Under the pieces are notes generated by a model that was not told where the DNA came from, did no database searches, and worked only from the letters and a program-made list of their open reading frames with translations. From the NCBI GenBank assembly GCA_024637035.1, contig JAGXFW010000009.1, positions 1 through 64,000 on the forward strand: a DNA stretch of 64,000 nucleotides. Direction: 5' to 3'. The stretch is from Actinomycetes bacterium (GTDB lineage Bacteria > Actinomycetota > Thermoleophilia > RBG-16-64-13). Of this stretch, positions 51,080 through 60,440 are shown piece by piece. Position numbers and translations under genes: made by a program. Every line of letters starts with the position of its first letter. Position 1 is the stretch's first letter.

Positions 51080-52939
51080 ATGACCGTGTACAAGGCGCCC
51101 CTGCGCGACATCCGCTTCATCCTGAAGGAGCTTGTCCACGCGGAGCAGCTCGTGGACCTCCCCGGCTACGAGGAGGCCACTCCCGACCAGATCGACTTCG
51201 TACTCGAAGAGCTGGCGGGTGTGTGCCAAGAACTCCTCTTCCCCCTGAACCAATCAGGCGACGAGGAGGGATGCCACTACGAAGACGGTGTGGTGACCAC
51301 GCCGGCGGGCTTCAAGGAGGCGTACGCGAAGTACGTGGAGGCTGGATGGCCTGCGATGGCCTGCGACCCCGAGTACGACGGCATGGGTCTTCCCAAGACG
51401 GTCAGGCTGCTCGCCGAAGAGATGCTGTCGTCGGCGAACCTCGCTTTCAGTGTGTACCCACTACTCACCACCGGGGCCTACACGGCGATCTTCAAGCACG
51501 GCACCGACGAACTCAAACGCGCCTACCTGCCTCGCATGGTCGAGGGATCCTGGAGCGGCACCATGTGCCTCACCGAGGCTCACTGCGGCACCGACCTGGG
51601 TCTGGTGCGCACGCGAGCGATCCCGCAGGACGACGGCTCGTACCGGGTCACCGGCAGCAAGATCTTCATCAGCTCGGGGGAGCACGATTTCACCGAGAAC
51701 ATCATCCACCTCGTGCTGGCCCGTCTGCCCGACGCCCCGTCGGGCACCCGCGGCATCAGCCTGTTCCTCGTGCCGAAGTTCCTCGTGAACGAGGATGGGT
51801 CGCTCGGCGAACGCAACGGTGTGGTGTGCGGGGGCATCGAGAAGAAGATGGGTGTGAGCGGGTCGTCCACGTGCGTGCTCAACTTCGACGACGCCGTCGG
51901 CCACCTTGTGGGTGAGCCGAACCGAGGCATGAGCCACATGTTCACCATGATGAACGCCGCCCGTCTGGGCGTGGGCATGCAGGGTCTTGGCCTCGCCGAG
52001 GTGGCCTACCAGAACGCCCGGGCGTATGCGAAGGAGCGGCTCCAAGGCAGGGCGCTCCGAGAGCCCCGCTACCCCGAGCGCGAGGCCGATCCTCTGATCG
52101 TGCATCCCGACGTCCGCCGTATGCTCTTGACCATGCGCGCCAACACCGAAGGGGCGCGCGCGTTGGCCGGTTGGGTGGGCTTGAACCTCGATCTGGCCGA
52201 GCATCACCCCGATCCGGCCGTGCGTGAAGAGGCGGGTGATCTGGTAGACCTGCTCACGCCGGTGGTGAAGTCCTACTTCACCGACCACGGGTTCCTCGCA
52301 ACCAACCTCGCCGTGCAGATACACGGCGGTCACGGCTACATCCGCGAGACTGGGGTGGAGCAGTTCGTGCGCGACGCCCGCATCGCGCAGATCTGGGAGG
52401 GTGCCAACGGCGTCCAGGGTCTCGACCTCGTCGGGCGGAAACTCGGCATGCACAACGGGAGGCTGTTGCGCCGCTTCTTCCATCCGGTCGCGGCATACCT
52501 GGAGGCGCATCAGAACGACCCCCTGCTCGGGGAGTTCGTGGCTCCGTTGGCGAAGGCGTTCGGCCGCCTGCAACAGGCCACCGCGCGCATCGCCCAGCAA
52601 GGGCTGCGCGACCCCGATGAGGCTGCCGCTGTCTCGAGCGACTACCTGCGCCTGTTCGCCCTGGTCGCTCTCGGCTATATGTGGGTGCAGATGGCCGAGA
52701 TCAGCCTCGAGCGTCTGGGGATCGGCTCGTCGGGAGAGTCGCGGGTGAACGGCGGCCAGGCCACGGCCGATGCGGCCGCCGCGTCCGTCGGCGATCCGAA
52801 GGACGTGCCTTTCTACCAGGGCAAGATCGCCTGTGCACGCTTCTACTTCCAGAAACTCCTGCCGGAGACGTCGTCGCTCTTCGCCGTCATCATGGCCGGC
52901 GCCGCACCCGTCATGGCTCTGGGGGACGAGGGGTTCTAG
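51080..52939 (+). CDS. fadE: Acyl-CoA dehydrogenase
   Basis: A 619-residue flavoprotein that makes the trans-2-enoyl-CoA in beta-oxidation. N-terminal, middle and C-terminal ACAD domains are visible (MCLTEAHCGTDLGLVRTRA, KIFISSGEHDF, GMQGLGLAEVAYQNA, QIHGGHGYIRETGVEQFVRD), with an extra C-terminal domain of about 130 residues, as in long ACAD_C-type members. The catalytic base is expected in RDARIAQIWEGANGVQ, a Glu. AGGAAGG is six bases before the ATG. It closes the operon; electrons would go to ETF, whose genes are not in the window. Confidence 0.93.
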   Translation: MTVYKAPLRDIRFILKELVHAEQLVDLPGYEEATPDQIDFVLEELAGVCQELLFPLNQSGDEEGCHYEDGVVTTPAGFKEAYAKYVEAGWPAMACDPEYDGMGLPKTVRLLAEEMLSSANLAFSVYPLLTTGAYTAIFKHGTDELKRAYLPRMVEGSWSGTMCLTEAHCGTDLGLVRTRAIPQDDGSYRVTGSKIFISSGEHDFTENIIHLVLARLPDAPSGTRGISLFLVPKFLVNEDGSLGERNGVVCGGIEKKMGVSGSSTCVLNFDDAVGHLVGEPNRGMSHMFTMMNAARLGVGMQGLGLAEVAYQNARAYAKERLQGRALREPRYPEREADPLIVHPDVRRMLLTMRANTEGARALAGWVGLNLDLAEHHPDPAVREEAGDLVDLLTPVVKSYFTDHGFLATNLAVQIHGGHGYIRETGVEQFVRDARIAQIWEGANGVQGLDLVGRKLGMHNGRLLRRFFHPVAAYLEAHQNDPLLGEFVAPLAKAFGRLQQATARIAQQGLRDPDEAAAVSSDYLRLFALVALGYMWVQMAEISLERLGIGSSGESRVNGGQATADAAAASVGDPKDVPFYQGKIACARFYFQKLLPETSSLFAVIMAGAAPVMALGDEGF

Positions 52940-52972
52940 TCGTCGCGGCTACTCTCTGTCCGCCGGGTCCGG

Positions 52973-52978
52973 TACTCT
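52973..52978 (+). promoter_or_regulatory. -10 box for a leaderless recQ transcript
   Basis: TACTCT lies seven bases before the recQ ATG at 52986 with no ribosome-binding site in between, the third clear example of this arrangement in the window. Confidence 0.45.
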
Positions 52979-52985
52979 GGCGTAG

Positions 52986-54926
52986 ATGACGCGACGCTCC
53001 AACCCCCCCGTCCACCCCGACGCGACCCCGCCTTCAGGCATCGGGGCCGGCGACGTTGCAGCCAACGCCGCCGGCAACGCGAACGCTGCTGCCGCCGATG
53101 TCGATGCCGAGTCCATCCTTCACGACGTCTTCGGCTTCCGCGAGTTCCGCCCCGGGCAGAAAGAGATCATCGACCACGTCGTCGCGGGTGGCGACGCCTT
53201 CGTGCTGATGCCCACCGGCAGCGGCAAGTCTCTCTGTTTCCAGATCCCCGCCATCCGGCGGCCCGGCACCGCCGTCGTGGTGTCACCCTTGATCTCGTTG
53301 ATGAAAGACCAAGTCGACGCGCTCCGTGGGGCGGGCGTCTCGGCTGCGGCACTGAACTCGTCGTTGAGCGGTGGGGAGTCGCGCGAGGTGCTCGCCCGTT
53401 TGCGGGCCGGTGACCTCGACCTGCTGTACGTCGCTCCCGAACGCTTGATGATGGACTCCTTCCTCGAGCTGCTCGGTTCCGTGGATATCGCCCTGTTCGC
53501 CATCGACGAGGCACACTGCGTCTCCCAGTGGGGCCACGATTTCCGGCCGGAGTACGTGCGACTTGGTGAACTGCGGGGACTCTTCCCCCATGTGCCCCTC
53601 GTCGCGCTCACCGCTACCGCCGACGACCAGACACGCGAAGACGTTCGTCGGCGGCTCGGACTGGCCGGCGCGCCGGTGTTCACTTCCGGGTTCGACCGCC
53701 CCAACATCCGCTACCTCGTGGTCGAGAAGCGTCATCCGTTCGAGCAACTGCGCGCCTTCTTGGCCGAGCGGGCGGGGTTGTCCGGCATCGTCTACTGCCT
53801 CAGCCGAAAACGCGTTGAAGAGGTGGCGGCGAAGCTGGTGGGTGCCGGGGTGAAGGCTGCCGCGTACCACGCCGGGTTGCCCGCGGAGGAGCGCGTGCGT
53901 GTGCAGGAGGCCTTCCAGCGCGATACCCTGCACGTCGTCGTGGCCACTGTGGCTTTCGGGCTGGGCATCGACAAGCCCGACGTTCGCTTCGTGGTGCACT
54001 ACGACATCCCGAAGACCATCGAGTCGTACTACCAGGAGACCGGCCGAGCCGGCCGCGACGGAGCCCCGGCCGACGCCCTTCTGCTGTACGGCCTCGCCGA
54101 CGTGGTGGTGGCGAGGGTTCTTCTGGAGCAGGGTGGCAATCCCGAGCAAGTGCGGGTGGAAGTGCACAAGCTGAACGCGATGGTCGGCCTAGCCGAGGCT
54201 CTTTCGTGCCGCCGCCGCGCGTTGCTGCAGTACTTCGGCGAGACTCGAGACTCGGATTGCGGCAATTGCGATATCTGCCTCGATCCCCCCGATACCTACG
54301 ACGCAACGGAGGATGCGCAGAAGGCCCTCTCGAGCGTGTATCGGGTGGGGCAGCGCTTCGGCATCGCGTATGTGATCGACGTGCTGCGCGGGGCCGACAC
54401 CGAGCGCATCCGGCGGTTCGGCCACGACCGACTCTCCACCTACGGAGTCGGCGCTCATCTGGGCAAAGACGCGTGGACGAGCCTGTTCCGCCAACTGATC
54501 CATCGTGGATACCTCTACCAGGACATCGAGGCATATTCGGCGTTGAAGCTTGCTTCTGCCGCCCGACCCCTGTTGGCCGGCAAGGAACGGTTGGAACTGG
54601 CGCGCCCCCGGTTCTCGACGCCAGGTGAGGCGAAGAAGCCGGCCGGCCGGCGACGCCGGGCCGGGTCTGCCGATGCACCGGCCGCTCTGTTCGATGGCTC
54701 GGTCGAGCCCGACGGGCCGCTGTACGAGACCCTGCGCGCATTGCGTCGCACGCTTGCGGAGCAGGCCAAGGTGCCCGCCTACGTGGTGTTCTCCGATGCC
54801 TCGCTGCGCGAGATGGCCATCTTACGACCCCAGACCGACGACGAGTTGCTGGCCGTGAACGGCGTGGGAGCGGTCAAGCTGGAGCGCTACGGCGCGGCCT
54901 TCCTCGAGGTGCTTCGTGAGGCCTGA
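52986..54926 (+). CDS. recQ: ATP-dependent DNA helicase RecQ
   Basis: A 646-residue superfamily 2 helicase for recombination and repair. Motifs: Q-like [14 protein letters not shown], Walker [13 protein letters not shown] box in [20 protein letters not shown], motif [12 protein letters not shown]. The RecQ zinc module has Cys residues in [13 protein letters not shown] and DCGNCDIC. A winged-helix region follows, and an HRDC domain is at the C-terminus ([32 protein letters not shown]). The first ~40 residues are Ala-rich. It follows the fad operon by 46 bases but has its own promoter-like box. Confidence 0.95.
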   Translation: MTRRSNPPVHPDATPPSGIGAGDVAANAAGNANAAAADVDAESILHDVFGFREFRPGQKEIIDHVVAGGDAFVLMPTGSGKSLCFQIPAIRRPGTAVVVSPLISLMKDQVDALRGAGVSAAALNSSLSGGESREVLARLRAGDLDLLYVAPERLMMDSFLELLGSVDIALFAIDEAHCVSQWGHDFRPEYVRLGELRGLFPHVPLVALTATADDQTREDVRRRLGLAGAPVFTSGFDRPNIRYLVVEKRHPFEQLRAFLAERAGLSGIVYCLSRKRVEEVAAKLVGAGVKAAAYHAGLPAEERVRVQEAFQRDTLHVVVATVAFGLGIDKPDVRFVVHYDIPKTIESYYQETGRAGRDGAPADALLLYGLADVVVARVLLEQGGNPEQVRVEVHKLNAMVGLAEALSCRRRALLQYFGETRDSDCGNCDICLDPPDTYDATEDAQKALSSVYRVGQRFGIAYVIDVLRGADTERIRRFGHDRLSTYGVGAHLGKDAWTSLFRQLIHRGYLYQDIEAYSALKLASAARPLLAGKERLELARPRFSTPGEAKKPAGRRRRAGSADAPAALFDGSVEPDGPLYETLRALRRTLAEQAKVPAYVVFSDASLREMAILRPQTDDELLAVNGVGAVKLERYGAAFLEVLREA

Positions 54927-54930
54927 GGCA

Positions 54931-55926
54931 CTACCAGTCGCGCAGATCGTTGATCATCCAGCCGGCTTCGGTCGGTACCACGTGGTACCGCCAGCGGTCT
55001 CGTCCGTACGTCCAGGTCTCTTCGACTTTCACCCAGTAGGTGCCATCGGAGGCCTTCTCGACGCTGTCGACCGTGTATTTCTTGAAGTCACCGTTGCTGT
55101 AGGAAGCGCTCGCGGCGTCCAGAGAGAATGGTTCCACGGTGAGGGCGTGGGCGTCATCGGCGCGGTCTTCCATGACGGCGACTAGGAACGACTCCACCAC
55201 CGACTGCGCCTCGTCCGCCTCGGACATCGGGACGTCTGATGCTCCCAAAGCATACGTGTCCGCAACGACCCAACTGCCGTCCGGCGCCGGTTCCACGATG
55301 TAGGCGGTCACGAATTCGCTCGCGGGCGGCCCTCCCCAGAACTCCATTTGGACGCCTTGGTCGTCTGCCAGCCTGTACACCCAGCCTTCAGGGAGCTCGG
55401 CCTTCACCGCCTCCTCGGCGGAGGCGTACCCGGAGAGTCCGGCGGTGGTGGGCGGAGCGGTCGTCGCCGCGGCCACCGTCGTCACTGTGGTTGTGGTCTC
55501 GATCTGGGCAAAGGTGGTGGTGGTCGACACATTCGTGTCGTCGCCCCTCAGGAGCATGAATGCTCCACCGGCCAGTGCACCCAGCAGCACCACTCCCACG
55601 ACCGACAAGGCGATGATCAGCCCCGTGTTGCCGCCGCTCTTGGGCGGAGGAGCCGACGGCCCTGATGTCTGGGGGCCGTAGCCGGGCGGAGGGGGCGCGT
55701 AGCCGGGCGGAGGGGGCGGCGATGACTGGCCGTACGTGGCGGGTGGCGGAGCGGGCACCCAACCGGCCGCGGTCGGCGGAGGTGGAGGTGGGGGTGGAGT
55801 GGTGGCGGGCGTTGGGGGACCTGGAGGCGGAGCCCCGGGGGAGGGCGCCGCGGTCATCCGAGCGCCGCAGGATCCGCAGAACTCCGCGCCCTCCGGGTTG
55901 ATCTCTCCGCAGTTCGAGCAGTGCAC
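54931..55926 (-). CDS. Zinc-ribbon, Pro-rich, single-pass membrane protein
   Basis: A 331-residue protein of unknown function. Residues 1-25 are a zinc ribbon (CSNCGEINPEGAEFCGSCG), about 30-100 a Pro/Gly/Tyr-rich linker, and about 108-132 one membrane helix (IIALSVVGVVLLGALAGGAF). A Thr-rich spacer leads to an outside domain of about 170 residues (TAYIVEPAPDGSWVV, VVESFLVAVMEDRADDAH, WTYGRDRWRYHVVPTEAGW), resembling NTF2-like or DUF4878 folds. GTG 55926 is chosen because AAGGAGG lies six bases upstream; ATG 55944 is in frame but has none. It may be a membrane stress or envelope sensor. Confidence 0.72.
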   Translation of the reverse strand: MHCSNCGEINPEGAEFCGSCGARMTAAPSPGAPPPGPPTPATTPPPPPPPPTAAGWVPAPPPATYGQSSPPPPPGYAPPPPGYGPQTSGPSAPPPKSGGNTGLIIALSVVGVVLLGALAGGAFMLLRGDDTNVSTTTTFAQIETTTTVTTVAAATTAPPTTAGLSGYASAEEAVKAELPEGWVYRLADDQGVQMEFWGGPPASEFVTAYIVEPAPDGSWVVADTYALGASDVPMSEADEAQSVVESFLVAVMEDRADDAHALTVEPFSLDAASASYSNGDFKKYTVDSVEKASDGTYWVKVEETWTYGRDRWRYHVVPTEAGWMINDLRDW

Positions 55927-56079
55927 CAGGATCCTCCTTCGCATCGGTCACGCCTGGTCGAGCAGCCTCATCATATCGAATGCAGGTGGGGGTGCGCGAG
56001 GCGGGTCGAATGCCGCTCCTGGCCGCACGGGTGCGAATCGACTAGTATGGAGCCATCGAGGTCGTTGCGCGGAGGCTCC

Positions 56080-57402
56080 ATGGTGGGCGAGACCTATGAA
56101 TACCTAGTGGTGGGGTCCGGGGCAGGCGGTGCGGCGGTGGCCAGGCAACTGGCGCTGCGTGGCAAGAGCGTCCTGATCGTGGAGCGCGGCCACCCTCAGC
56201 CCAGCCTCGGCACCTTCGCCGCGGGCACCCGGTTCTACGACGTAGCGCCGGTCACGAACCTGCCTCCCCGCTCTCGCGAGGGGGTGACCATGTGGAGGGC
56301 GTTCGCCGCCGGCGGCTCGACGATCGCGGCTTGCGGCAACATGGTGCCCAGCCTGGTCGAGGAGCTCGCTCTGACGGGCATCTCCCTGAAGGACGATATC
56401 GCCCGTGTTGAGGATGAGATCGGCGTGCGGCCGATCGACAGCGGGCTGCTCACGTCGGGAGGCCGGGCCCTTGCAGCGGCGGCAGCCGAACTCGGCCACA
56501 CCTTCTCCGCGATGCCGAAGGCCCTCGACCCTCGGAAGTGCCGGGGCTGCGGCCACTGCACTCTGGGTTGCGCGAACGGTGCTAAGTGGACGGCGGCTCG
56601 GTTCGTGGACGAAGCTGTGACGGCCGGTGCCCGCACCGCCTTTGGCATGCAGGTGGAGACGGTGCTGCTCGATGACCGCGGGGCGGCCAGGGGCGTACGG
56701 GCCCGCGGTCCGGACGGCTCAGTGGATTTGTCCGCCGAGGTTGTGATCCTCGCCGCCGGCGGCTTGGGCACCCCGCCCATCCTCTTGAAATCCGGGGTGA
56801 TCGAGGCGGGTGGCGGCTTCTTCCTGGACCTGTTCGTGAACACGTACGGGGTGATCTCCTTCGACGGCGCCGGAGGCCGAGGAATACCGGCACCGAACCT
56901 GGCTCACGAGCCGTCGATGGCGCTGGTCGACATGGAGCATAGACTCGCCGATGGTTTCATCCTCAGTCCGTACATCAACCAGCCAAGGCGGGTGCGCTTC
57001 ATCGAGGCCGGCCTTCGAGGGTTCGCGCTTCCCGGGGAACGGACGCTGGGCATCATGACCAAGATCTCCGATGAGACCACGGGCCGGGTGTTCGCCGATG
57101 GCTCCGTGAGCAAGACGGTCACCGCTGAGGATCGTCGACGTCTCGATCGCGGAGCGGCGCTCTCTCGGCAGATCCTGATCCGGGCGGGCGCGAGGCCAGA
57201 GTCGATCGTGGTCACCCGCCCTCAAGGTGCCCACCCCGGCGGGGGAGCCGGCATCGGCCGTGTGGTCGATGCCGCGCTGCGCACCCGCATCGAGGGGCTT
57301 TACGTCTGCGACGCCAGCGTCCTACCCGAAGCGCCAGGATTGCCTCCGATACTCACCCTGCTGGCATTGGGACGATGGTTGGGGAACCGGTTGGCGGCGT
57401 AG
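56080..57402 (+). CDS. GMC-like FAD oxidoreductase with four-Cys motif
   Basis: A 440-residue flavoprotein of the GMC (glucose-methanol-choline) oxidoreductase type. The FAD motif is YLVVGSGAGGAAVARQLA (residues 8-25) and a second FAD contact is in VILAAGGLGTP. The C-terminal GMC segment is GAHPGGGAGIG with YVCDASVLPEAPGLPP. A Cys154-x2-Cys157-x2-Cys160-x3-Cys164 motif (KCRGCGHCTLGC) is ferredoxin-like and may hold an Fe-S cluster. ATG 56080 follows GGAGG by four bases; GTG 56083 is an alternative. Substrate probably an alcohol or a sugar; electron partner unknown. Confidence 0.78.
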   Translation: MVGETYEYLVVGSGAGGAAVARQLALRGKSVLIVERGHPQPSLGTFAAGTRFYDVAPVTNLPPRSREGVTMWRAFAAGGSTIAACGNMVPSLVEELALTGISLKDDIARVEDEIGVRPIDSGLLTSGGRALAAAAAELGHTFSAMPKALDPRKCRGCGHCTLGCANGAKWTAARFVDEAVTAGARTAFGMQVETVLLDDRGAARGVRARGPDGSVDLSAEVVILAAGGLGTPPILLKSGVIEAGGGFFLDLFVNTYGVISFDGAGGRGIPAPNLAHEPSMALVDMEHRLADGFILSPYINQPRRVRFIEAGLRGFALPGERTLGIMTKISDETTGRVFADGSVSKTVTAEDRRRLDRGAALSRQILIRAGARPESIVVTRPQGAHPGGGAGIGRVVDAALRTRIEGLYVCDASVLPEAPGLPPILTLLALGRWLGNRLAA

Positions 57403-57497
57403 CAGGTGCCGGGTAGGGTCTGCTATCGTGAGTCCAGGACGTCACCACAGCCCGCCGCGTGCGCGCGTGCGGGTCCGCAAGAGGGGGGCATTAGACC

Positions 57498-58211
57498 ATG
57501 AAGACCAGCATCGACTATCGTCCGTCGTATTCTCTCGTCACCGCTACGCTCGATCCGAATGAGCGCATCCAGGTGGAGGCCGGGTCGATGGTCGGCATGT
57601 CGGCAGGTTTGACGGTCGAGACGTCGGCCAAGGGAGGAGTCCTCGGTTCCCTCAAGCGCTCGGTGCTCGGCGGCGAGAGCTTCTTCATGAACACCTATCA
57701 GGCCCCCGTCCAAGGCGGCCAGATCATGCTCGCTCCGGCTCTTCCCGGCGACATGACGGTGCGGGAGTTCGCCGGCCACAACATGATCGTGCAGTCCGGC
57801 TCGTACGTGGCGTCTTCGGAGGGTCTGAGCATCGATACCAAGTGGGGCGGAGCAAAAACCTTCTTTGCGAGCGAGGGTTTCTTCATGCTGAAGGTGCAGG
57901 GCACGGGCACGCTCGTCCTATCGAGCTACGGGGCCATCCACGAGATGACTCTGGAAGCGGGCCAGACGTTCACCGTAGACACGGGCCATCTGGTGTCGTT
58001 CTCCGAGGGCATGGGGTTCAATGTCCGTCGCGTTGGAGGAATCAAGTCCACTCTGTTCAGCGGAGAGGGCCTGGTGGTCGATCTGACCGGTCCGGGCTAC
58101 CTCATGCTGCAGACCCGCAGCGAGGATGCTTTCCTCTCGTGGTTGCTGCCAAGGGTCTCCAAGGACCAGGGCGGAGGCGGAGGCGGCTTCAACATCAAGC
58201 TCGGGGGCTGA
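57498..58211 (+). CDS. AIM24/TIGR00266 family protein
   Basis: A 237-residue beta-rich protein of the AIM24 family, whose role in bacteria is poorly known. Typical stretches are LDPNERIQVEAGSMVGMS, GGVLGSLKRSVLGGESFF, LPGDMTVREF, LSSYGAIHEMTLEAGQTFTV and GEGLVVDLTGPGYLMLQTRS. The Gly-rich tail (DQGGGGGGFNIKLGG) is common in the family. GAGGGGGGC stands about nine bases before the ATG. It has no clear partner genes. Confidence 0.9.
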   Translation: MKTSIDYRPSYSLVTATLDPNERIQVEAGSMVGMSAGLTVETSAKGGVLGSLKRSVLGGESFFMNTYQAPVQGGQIMLAPALPGDMTVREFAGHNMIVQSGSYVASSEGLSIDTKWGGAKTFFASEGFFMLKVQGTGTLVLSSYGAIHEMTLEAGQTFTVDTGHLVSFSEGMGFNVRRVGGIKSTLFSGEGLVVDLTGPGYLMLQTRSEDAFLSWLLPRVSKDQGGGGGGFNIKLGG

Positions 58212-58265
58212 GGTTCGAGGGAGGGCGTTCCGCGAAGGCGGGGGCGACGAAGCAGGGTCCGCTGG

Positions 58266-58844
58266 TCAGGATCGTCCGTCTGATCCGTCTGATCCGTCTG
58301 ATCCGTCCGCGTCCGCTCCGCCCGCTCCGCCGGAGCGCGCGCGTGTCGGCTGCGGCAGCCGCCATTCCTTCCACAGCACCCTGCTCGAGAGCAGGAGGGC
58401 CGATCCCACCGTCACGTAGAGGAAGCCCACGTCGGCTCGGGGGAGCGGCGAAGCCCGGAGAACCTGACCAAGGATCATCATGCCCACGATGAGGGCCCAA
58501 CTGACGGGGGAGAAGAAACCGCCCACGCAGTGGTCGTCACCCCGGGTGCGGATGCGATGTATGGTCCGCCTGGCCACGCGATCCAGGACGAACCGGGACT
58601 TCACGAGTCCGAGGAGTAGGAACGGCGCGGCGTAGGCCCACCCGAGACCTTGGTAGCGACCTACCACCCAATGGAGGCCGAGGCCAAGGAGGACTGAGCC
58701 GACCACGGTCCACATCATCTCGGCGAGGAAGAGCTGGGAGCGGGCGCCGGCAGTGGGCTTGTGGAGTTCGAGCCAGCGGCGCAGCATCGCCCTTTCGCCC
58801 GGTTTGGGTGAACCCATCTGTGGCGTATCTTGGTGGCGGGTCAT
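58266..58844 (-). CDS. Small integral membrane protein, unknown function
   Basis: A 192-residue protein with four predicted membrane helices (about 43-62, 66-82, 108-128 and 135-155). The C-terminus is hydrophilic and repetitive (DADGSDGSDGSDGRS), encoded by tandem 9-base units at 58276-58302. The start codon overlaps the stop of the pncB gene by one base (TGATG), so it is read after pncB. I do not recognise the family; a role linked to NAD salvage is not evident. Confidence 0.65.
   Translation of the reverse strand: MTRHQDTPQMGSPKPGERAMLRRWLELHKPTAGARSQLFLAEMMWTVVGSVLLGLGLHWVVGRYQGLGWAYAAPFLLLGLVKSRFVLDRVARRTIHRIRTRGDDHCVGGFFSPVSWALIVGMMILGQVLRASPLPRADVGFLYVTVGSALLLSSRVLWKEWRLPQPTRARSGGAGGADADGSDGSDGSDGRS
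58276..58302 (+). repeat. 9-base tandem repeat at the end of a coding region
   Basis: CCGTCTGAT is repeated three times, followed by degenerate units. On the minus strand it encodes the Asp-Gly-Ser repeats at the C-terminus of the small membrane protein, where slippage could vary the length. Confidence 0.8.
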
Positions 58845-60376
58845 CAGTGCAACACCCCTGGGGCGAGGCGGATCAAGTCGGTCTTCAGCTCCGCCAGTCG
58901 GGGTGAGAGGCCCACGTGGTAGATCTCCGGGTTGCGGAGGCGTCGCAGTTCCTCAGGCAAGGACGCTACCTGTTCCCGCGCCCGGCTCCGCACCTCAGTG
59001 AGAGACGGCGAAGGCTTCACGCGCCGTCCCTCTCGCACAACGGGCTCGAGAAGGTCTTCCGCGTGGACAGCGCCTTCGAGTGCCACCTGGAAGCTCAGGT
59101 CGCTCCGGCCCACGTAGGAGATCTGTGGGCCGTCCTGGGGGTCCTCGTCGGCTCGGTAGAGCACGTCTCCGATCGGGCGCCCGCTGGCATCGCGGTATCG
59201 GATCACGCGTTTGCGTCCAGGGTCGGTCATCTTGGCCGGATTCGAGCTCAGCTTGATGCGGGGCTCCCATGCACCGCCTTCGTGCAGCGCGCCGGCGACG
59301 GTCGCGGCTTCTTCGGGCGTGGCCGGGTCTCGGCCGTCCACGCGGGCTGCCGTCAGCTTGTACACCCCGCCCAGCGCGGGCCAGCTCGACGAGGTGATCA
59401 GGTGGGTGCCGACTCCCCAGGCGTTGATCGGGGCCCCCTGCCTCTTCAGGTCGGCGATCAGGTCTTCGTCGAGCTCGTTGGACGCGACGATCATCGGCTC
59501 GTCGAAACCCGCCTGAGTGAAGATCGCATGGGCGGCCTTGCTGAGCCTCGCGAGGTCGCCGGAGTCCAGGCGTATCGCCGCCCGTACGCCGAGCCGGCGT
59601 TCGCGCAGCTCCTTGAACACCCGCAAGGCGTTGGGGATTCCTGATGTGAGCGTGTCGTATGTGTCCACGAGCAGAACGCAGTTGTCGGGGTAGATGTCGG
59701 CATAGGCGCGGAATGCCGTGAGTTCATCGTCGAAGCTCATGACCCAGGAGTGGGCGTGGGTGCCCGCCACGGGGATGCCGAAGAGCTTCCCCGCCAGCAC
59801 GTTCGAGGTGGCGTCAGCGCCGCCGATGTACGCCGCGCGCGAGCCGGATAGGCCCCCATCCGGGCCCTGGGCGCGACGAAGCCCGAACTCCATCACTCGG
59901 TCGCCGTCGGCCGCGAGCCGGATACGGGCCGACTTGGTGGCGATAAGGGTGGGGTAGTTGAGAGCGTTCAGGACCGCGGTCTCGAGGAACTGCGCCTCGG
60001 CGAGCGGCCCCTCGATGCGCAAGATCGGCTCGTTGGGGAAGACGACGGTGCCCTCAGGTGCCGCGTCGATCGAGACGGTCGGCTTGAAGCCGCGCAGGTG
60101 GTCGATGAACTCGTCGCCGAAGGTGCCGAGAGAGGCGAGGTAGGCGATATCGTCACTGGTGAAATGCAGGTTCTCCACCAGATCGAGCAGCTGCTCGAGT
60201 CCCGCCGCGACAGCGAAACCGGTGTGTGGAGGCAACTCGCGGAAGAAGTACTCGAACGAGGCTGTGAGAGGCTGTCGATCGCTCCGCCAATAGCCGTTCA
60301 TCATGGTGAGTTCGTAGAAGTCCGTCAGGAGGGCGAGGTCTTCCCGGTGTGCCCAGCGGCTCGTGGCGTCTGTCAT
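58844..60376 (-). CDS. pncB: Nicotinate phosphoribosyltransferase
   Basis: A 510-residue enzyme that joins nicotinate and PRPP to nicotinate mononucleotide in NAD salvage. Family stretches are LLTDFYELTMMNGYW, FEYFFRELP, EFGLRRAQGPDGGL, GIPVAGTHAHSWVMSF, VLLVDTYDTLTSGIPNAL, RLDSGDLARLSK and GVGTHLITSS. ATG 60376 is chosen because the family begins there; the frame beyond it encodes RHTRHD repeats from the tandem repeat. It follows pncA by 64 bases on the same strand, so the two salvage steps (nicotinamide to nicotinate to NaMN) are in one operon. Confidence 0.93.
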   Translation of the reverse strand: MTDATSRWAHREDLALLTDFYELTMMNGYWRSDRQPLTASFEYFFRELPPHTGFAVAAGLEQLLDLVENLHFTSDDIAYLASLGTFGDEFIDHLRGFKPTVSIDAAPEGTVVFPNEPILRIEGPLAEAQFLETAVLNALNYPTLIATKSARIRLAADGDRVMEFGLRRAQGPDGGLSGSRAAYIGGADATSNVLAGKLFGIPVAGTHAHSWVMSFDDELTAFRAYADIYPDNCVLLVDTYDTLTSGIPNALRVFKELRERRLGVRAAIRLDSGDLARLSKAAHAIFTQAGFDEPMIVASNELDEDLIADLKRQGAPINAWGVGTHLITSSSWPALGGVYKLTAARVDGRDPATPEEAATVAGALHEGGAWEPRIKLSSNPAKMTDPGRKRVIRYRDASGRPIGDVLYRADEDPQDGPQISYVGRSDLSFQVALEGAVHAEDLLEPVVREGRRVKPSPSLTEVRSRAREQVASLPEELRRLRNPEIYHVGLSPRLAELKTDLIRLAPGVLH

Positions 60377-60388
60377 GGTCGTCCGTCC

Positions 60389-60429
60389 GTCATGCCGAGT
60401 GTGTCTGTCATGCCGAGTGTGTCTGTCAT
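60389..60429 (+). repeat. 18-base tandem repeat between pncA and pncB
   Basis: GTCATGCCGAGTGTGTCT occurs twice in tandem (60389-60406 and 60407-60424) followed by five bases of a third. It fills most of the short gap between the pncA stop and the pncB start. Confidence 0.85.
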
Positions 60430-60440
60430 AGCCGGGTCCG

